Positions 41,109-43,761 of a stretch of 43,761 bases of DNA are shown piece by piece. Source of the stretch: an uncultured Clostridia bacterium (GTDB lineage: Bacteria > Bacillota > Clostridia > Oscillospirales > Acutalibacteraceae); assembly GCA_947168445.1 (NCBI GenBank), contig CAMVLW010000010.1, forward strand, positions 1 through 43,761. The letters run 5' to 3'. Numbering within the stretch: the first letter of the stretch is position 1; the number at the start of each line of letters is the position of its first letter. The notes beneath the pieces are model-generated. The model had not been told where the DNA came from. It worked only from the letters and a program-made list of their open reading frames with translations, and did not search any database. A program made the position numbers and the translations under genes.

Positions 41109-41933
41109 TTAGGAAATATGAAAAACGCGCTGCGCGTTGCGGAACATCAAATCCGCGTATTCCTCCGCGCCCAGCCGCTCTTTCAGCTCGTGAAAGTATT
41201 CCTGATACAGCGAACGGTCGCCCGCCTTGTTGTGCAGCAGCGTGTCCGCGCCGTCAATCGGGTTGTCGGTGCCGAACAGCATTTTTTGCGAGCCGTACCG
41301 GCGGATTGCTTCCACGGTTGTTTCAACAGGCACCCAAGTGGTGTCGCCGTAAAGATTCGGCAGCCTGCCCAACAAATCAAGCGCGGTTTTGTTGTCAGTG
41401 CCCAAATCCATGTGCACCATCACAAAATCAAGCTGCGGATGCGTCTTTGCCGCGTTGTAAAGATGAACCGACATTGCCTCCTCACACCCGCCCGTGTGCG
41501 AGACAACCGGCAGATTGTATTTCATCGCGAGTTCATAAACAGGCTCCAGCCTTGGGTCGTCGGGAGCCGTGCGCGAGTGAAACGGATGCAGCTTCAAGCC
41601 GTACACAATGCCGCGGTTTTCCTTCAGAATGGCTTCAAATTCCCTGTCCGGCTGCTCGCCGTGGATTTTCAGCCACGGCAGCACGCCCAGCTTACCGGGC
41701 GCCTTGCGCGCTTCGGCAACCGCTTCTCTGAACAACTCGTTTTGCGACCGCTGAAATTCCGGCGGCACCGCGTTTCCCATGTGGTCAAACTCCACCGCCT
41801 CAATGTGGCTGAACAGCGTAAAATCCACGCCGTAGCGCTCCATTGAATAGAGCAGCTGCTCCGTCGTCATGTTAAAATCCAAAATATGCCCAATGTGGGC
41901 GTGAGTGTCGATAATCATTTTCTGAATAGTCAT
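41109..41933 (-). CDS. Amidohydrolase-2 family metal-dependent hydrolase
   Basis: 274 residues from ATG 41933 (GAGGTG upstream); the frame is open to 42014, but that includes the promoter. It has the TIM-barrel pattern of the amidohydrolase-2 family: IDTHAHIG near residue 10, GLKLHPF near 110, VVSHTGG near 142, and FGTDNPI near 235 with the conserved Asp. Members hydrolyse or decarboxylate small organic acids; the substrate is not clear. Single gene with its own promoter. Confidence 0.83.
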   Translation of the reverse strand: MTIQKMIIDTHAHIGHILDFNMTTEQLLYSMERYGVDFTLFSHIEAVEFDHMGNAVPPEFQRSQNELFREAVAEARKAPGKLGVLPWLKIHGEQPDREFEAILKENRGIVYGLKLHPFHSRTAPDDPRLEPVYELAMKYNLPVVSHTGGCEEAMSVHLYNAAKTHPQLDFVMVHMDLGTDNKTALDLLGRLPNLYGDTTWVPVETTVEAIRRYGSQKMLFGTDNPIDGADTLLHNKAGDRSLYQEYFHELKERLGAEEYADLMFRNAQRVFHIS

Positions 41934-41954
41934 TTGACGCTTCACCTCATATAT

Positions 41955-41983
41955 ATCATAACAGAATACTGAGAATATTTCAA
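41955..41983 (-). promoter_or_regulatory. Promoter of the amidohydrolase gene
   Basis: Minus strand TTGAAA (41983-41978), 17 bases, TATGAT (41960-41955). Confidence 0.7.
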
Positions 41984-42069
41984 TCGGAAAAGATAAATCA
42001 AAATTATTTTTCACTTCTATCCGTTGTTACACGGGTTTTGTTTGCTTCTTTCTTCTCCATAAAGTGTCA

Positions 42070-42113
42070 GCGCCGCCGCTTTGAGTATCGTGCTCAAAGC
42101 GGCGGCGCGTTTT
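42070..42113 (+). terminator. Strong orphan terminator hairpin
   Basis: The 16-bp arms 42070-42085 and 42093-42108 (GCGCCGCCGCTTTGAG and its exact complement) are followed on the plus strand by GTTTTTGG. No plus-strand gene is seen upstream, and the minus-strand side has no T tract. Confidence 0.75.
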
Positions 42114-42200
42114 TGGTTGGTCGGGGCTGATCGCTCCTTCGGAACTTCCCCCCTTTTTAGTCAAGGGGAGCTTTCGATGCTCCTTTAGAGAAGGTAAGGC
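42113..42200. repeat. Intergenic repeat-like segment
   Basis: Contains GGAACTTCCCCCCTTTTTAG and CAAGGGGAGCTTTCGATGC, a phrase I recognise as widespread between genes of related gut Clostridia; it can fold (CTTCCCCCCTT / AAGGGGAG). Nothing coding is seen between the amidohydrolase promoter and 42200. Confidence 0.45.
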
Positions 42201-42350
42201 TTACATGCCGACGGGTAACTCCCACTCACTGGTCGGAGCAAAGGCGGGACGCGTAGTAGTGCCCTCGCCCGAGGTGGTGATGATGTCCTCGGCGTCAAAT
42301 TTCGTTACGTCCATCAAAAGACGCTCATAAGTTTCTTTATTCAAATTCAT
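42201..42350 (-). CDS. 49-residue small protein after a surface protein
   Basis: ATG 42350 lies 15 bases after the stop of the surface-protein gene and follows AGGAAAGG; the stop is TAA at 42201. The sequence starts MNLNKETYERLLMDVTKFDA, continues EDIITTSGEGTTTR and ends SEWELPVGM. It has no signal peptide or membrane helix. The E-D-I/V-I-T-T-S-G phrase recurs, from memory, in many short orphan proteins of gut Clostridia, often near large surface or secreted proteins. Function unknown; a precursor peptide or a small regulatory protein are both possible. Confidence 0.7.
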   Translation of the reverse strand: MNLNKETYERLLMDVTKFDAEDIITTSGEGTTTRPAFAPTSEWELPVGM

Positions 42351-42365
42351 GCACGTCCTTTCCTA

Positions 42366-43761
42366 TCAATCGAAGTATGCGTTCGCAGCCGCGTTGTAAA
42401 GATAGAGCGACTTTGCAAGGTTCTTCTGCTTACCGTTCATCTTGTCGCTTTTGATAACAGCTATCGCATAGTCGAGCGCGGAGAAGTAGAAGTCTGTACC
42501 GTTTACGGTGAATTTCTGCAGATTGTCGAGCTCGGCAGCGGCGATGTTCTCCTTATCTACATAATAGTAGTAGTCGGACAAGCTGCCGTCATACGCTTCC
42601 GGGTTGTTCATTGTCATTGAGTCTTCAACCGGCGTGAAGTAGACGCGCAGGGTGTTCTTCGAGAGATAGATCAGGGAGTTGGTGTAGTACTCCGCGCCAA
42701 GCTGAGACGCTACCTCGTTCAGATCGGAAGCGGACTTTCCGGGATTCGCCTCGTTGATCGCGTTCTGAATCTTTTCAACAGTAACGTCGCTGAAATCTGT
42801 CTGACCTACTATTTCGACTGTCTTTGCAGGGTCGGGCTTCTCGGTCAGAGCGGAATCGAAGACGATCTGCGCCTGTGCGCCGTAGTTGAGCAGAGCTTTT
42901 GCCAGCGCCTTGAGCTGTTGGGGCTTACCCTTGTCATCATACTTCTCAGGATTCTTATAAATCAGCTCGGCGTAATCCTTTACGCTGAAATCGTCAATCT
43001 GAGCCAGCTTCTCGCCGTCAAGGTAAATCTCGGCGTGGATCTTGTGCGCCATCTGAGCTGCTACCACGTCGCAGGTCACCTTGTACCGGCCCTTGTCGGC
43101 GGTGAGCTTTTTGAGGTCAACTTCTTTCGTCTTATCTTTTCCGCCGCCGTCCCAAGTGAATTTCACAATTGCTTTGGAAGCGCTTGCAAAATTCGCGGCT
43201 GCGGAATTAATGAAGAAATTCACGCCGATGTCACCGCCGAGGGTTACAGAGTGGCCGACAAAGAGCTTGGGAATTGCGGTAAAGGCTGCGGTGTAGGTGA
43301 TGTTTCCTTCGCCGTCTACAGTCGGGGTCCAGCCTTCAAAGGCGTAGAGGTTATCTTCGTCCTCAGCCTTTGTCGGCGTCTCGCCGTCATATGACGGTGT
43401 CTCGCCGTTTGTGACGGTAACTGTTTTAAGTACCGTATCACCGTTCTTCCAAGTAACCGTATACTCCTTGACATCTTCGCTGTAGGTTGCTGTGTATTCC
43501 GCGTCGCCGGTTACGGCAGTGATTGCGGGAGCCCAGCCAAGGAAGGTGTGGTTTTCCTTCTCAGGATCGCTGTGAGCAGGTGTTTCGCCGTACTCAACGG
43601 TGGTTGTGTCAATCACGGAGCCGTCGTCGTTCTTCCATGTGATAGTGTAGGAACGCTTCACATTTTCAAAGGTTGCCGTATAGGTTATATTGCCGGTTAC
43701 AGCGGTAATCTCGGGAGACCAGCCGGAGAAGGTGTAGGTATACTCATCATCAGCGCCCTTT
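42366..43761 (-). CDS. Repeat-containing secreted/surface protein, 5' end outside window
   Basis: 465 residues are visible to TGA at 42368-42366; the frame stays open to the window edge, so the start is missing, and the internal GTG at 43661 is not a start. The N-terminal visible part holds three Listeria-Bacteroides (InlB B-type) repeats of about 55-70 residues, each with Y-T-V/I-T-W-K-N, G-E-T-P and F-x-G-W-x-P-x-I/V. The rest (about 180-465) is an unrecognised, probably beta-rich domain (HSVTLGGDIGVNFFINSAAA) found from memory in large secreted proteins of ruminococci. No sortase motif is seen at the C-terminus. Confidence 0.8.
   Translation of the reverse strand, partial: KGADDEYTYTFSGWSPEITAVTGNITYTATFENVKRSYTITWKNDDGSVIDTTTVEYGETPAHSDPEKENHTFLGWAPAITAVTGDAEYTATYSEDVKEYTVTWKNGDTVLKTVTVTNGETPSYDGETPTKAEDEDNLYAFEGWTPTVDGEGNITYTAAFTAIPKLFVGHSVTLGGDIGVNFFINSAAANFASASKAIVKFTWDGGGKDKTKEVDLKKLTADKGRYKVTCDVVAAQMAHKIHAEIYLDGEKLAQIDDFSVKDYAELIYKNPEKYDDKGKPQQLKALAKALLNYGAQAQIVFDSALTEKPDPAKTVEIVGQTDFSDVTVEKIQNAINEANPGKSASDLNEVASQLGAEYYTNSLIYLSKNTLRVYFTPVEDSMTMNNPEAYDGSLSDYYYYVDKENIAAAELDNLQKFTVNGTDFYFSALDYAIAVIKSDKMNGKQKNLAKSLYLYNAAANAYFD

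Overview
The window looks like chromosome from a strictly anaerobic Clostridia-type Firmicute, probably close to Oscillospiraceae/Ruminococcaceae. The grounds are a mid-to-high GC content with strong AGGAGG ribosome binding sites, sigma-A-type promoters, a multi-subunit [FeFe]-hydrogenase operon, an FtsEX-M23 hydrolase operon, a lysine riboswitch in front of an NhaC-family transporter, tRNA genes with encoded CCA, and many small palindromic intergenic repeats. The taxonomic placement is inference.

Layout. 1-5.3 kb: a membrane protein cut by the left edge, a 159-bp hairpin element, an internally deleted methyltransferase remnant with a ZIP metal transporter, and a MacB-like ABC transporter. 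The last two units carry copies of one operator (GTTAG-N6-CTAAC). 5.3-8.5 kb: a PAS/degenerate-GGDEF/EAL phosphodiesterase, whose ribosome binding site and start codon are duplicated in inverted orientation upstream, and an esterase. 8.5-15.4 kb (minus strand): a six-gene Ser/Thr kinase - VWA - PP2C - coiled-coil membrane protein - 4-TM protein - unknown cassette resembling the TerY-P phosphorylation triad, preceded by a transglutaminase-like gene. 15.5-16.5 kb: a repeat-rich lipoprotein and a tRNA-Ser with a duplicated 3' end. 16.6-21.7 kb: a three-gene operon made of a winged-helix/NACHT NTPase, a second degenerate NACHT-like protein with a long helical tail, and an 89-residue protein of unknown family. 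This and the kinase cassette are the best candidates for an undescribed signalling or defence system.

21.7-26.2 kb: housekeeping genes (RmuC, an S1-domain protein, a HAD phosphatase, DRTGG and PHP proteins). 26.2-27.2 kb: nested palindromic repeats. 27.3-33.7 kb: a hydrogenase operon (NuoE-like, HATPase, 2Fe-2S thioredoxin-like, NuoF-like, HydA) followed by a CdaR/PucR-type regulator. 33.8-37.1 kb: ftsE, ftsX and an M23 hydrolase. 37.1-41.9 kb: SprT-like protein, tRNA-Cys, nucleoside 2-deoxyribosyltransferase-like protein, TraX, the riboswitch-controlled LysW-like transporter and an amidohydrolase. 42.2-43.8 kb: a 49-residue small protein and the C-terminal part of a repeat-containing surface protein cut by the right edge.

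How the genes may work together. The kinase, phosphatase and VWA protein could form a phosphorylation switch acting on the membrane proteins encoded beside them. Three promoters in that block share helically phased ATGC repeats, and the winged-helix NACHT protein across the tRNA gene is a possible, untested, regulator. The hydrogenase subunits would couple NADH and ferredoxin oxidation to H2 evolution. FtsE and FtsX would gate the secreted M23 hydrolase during division.
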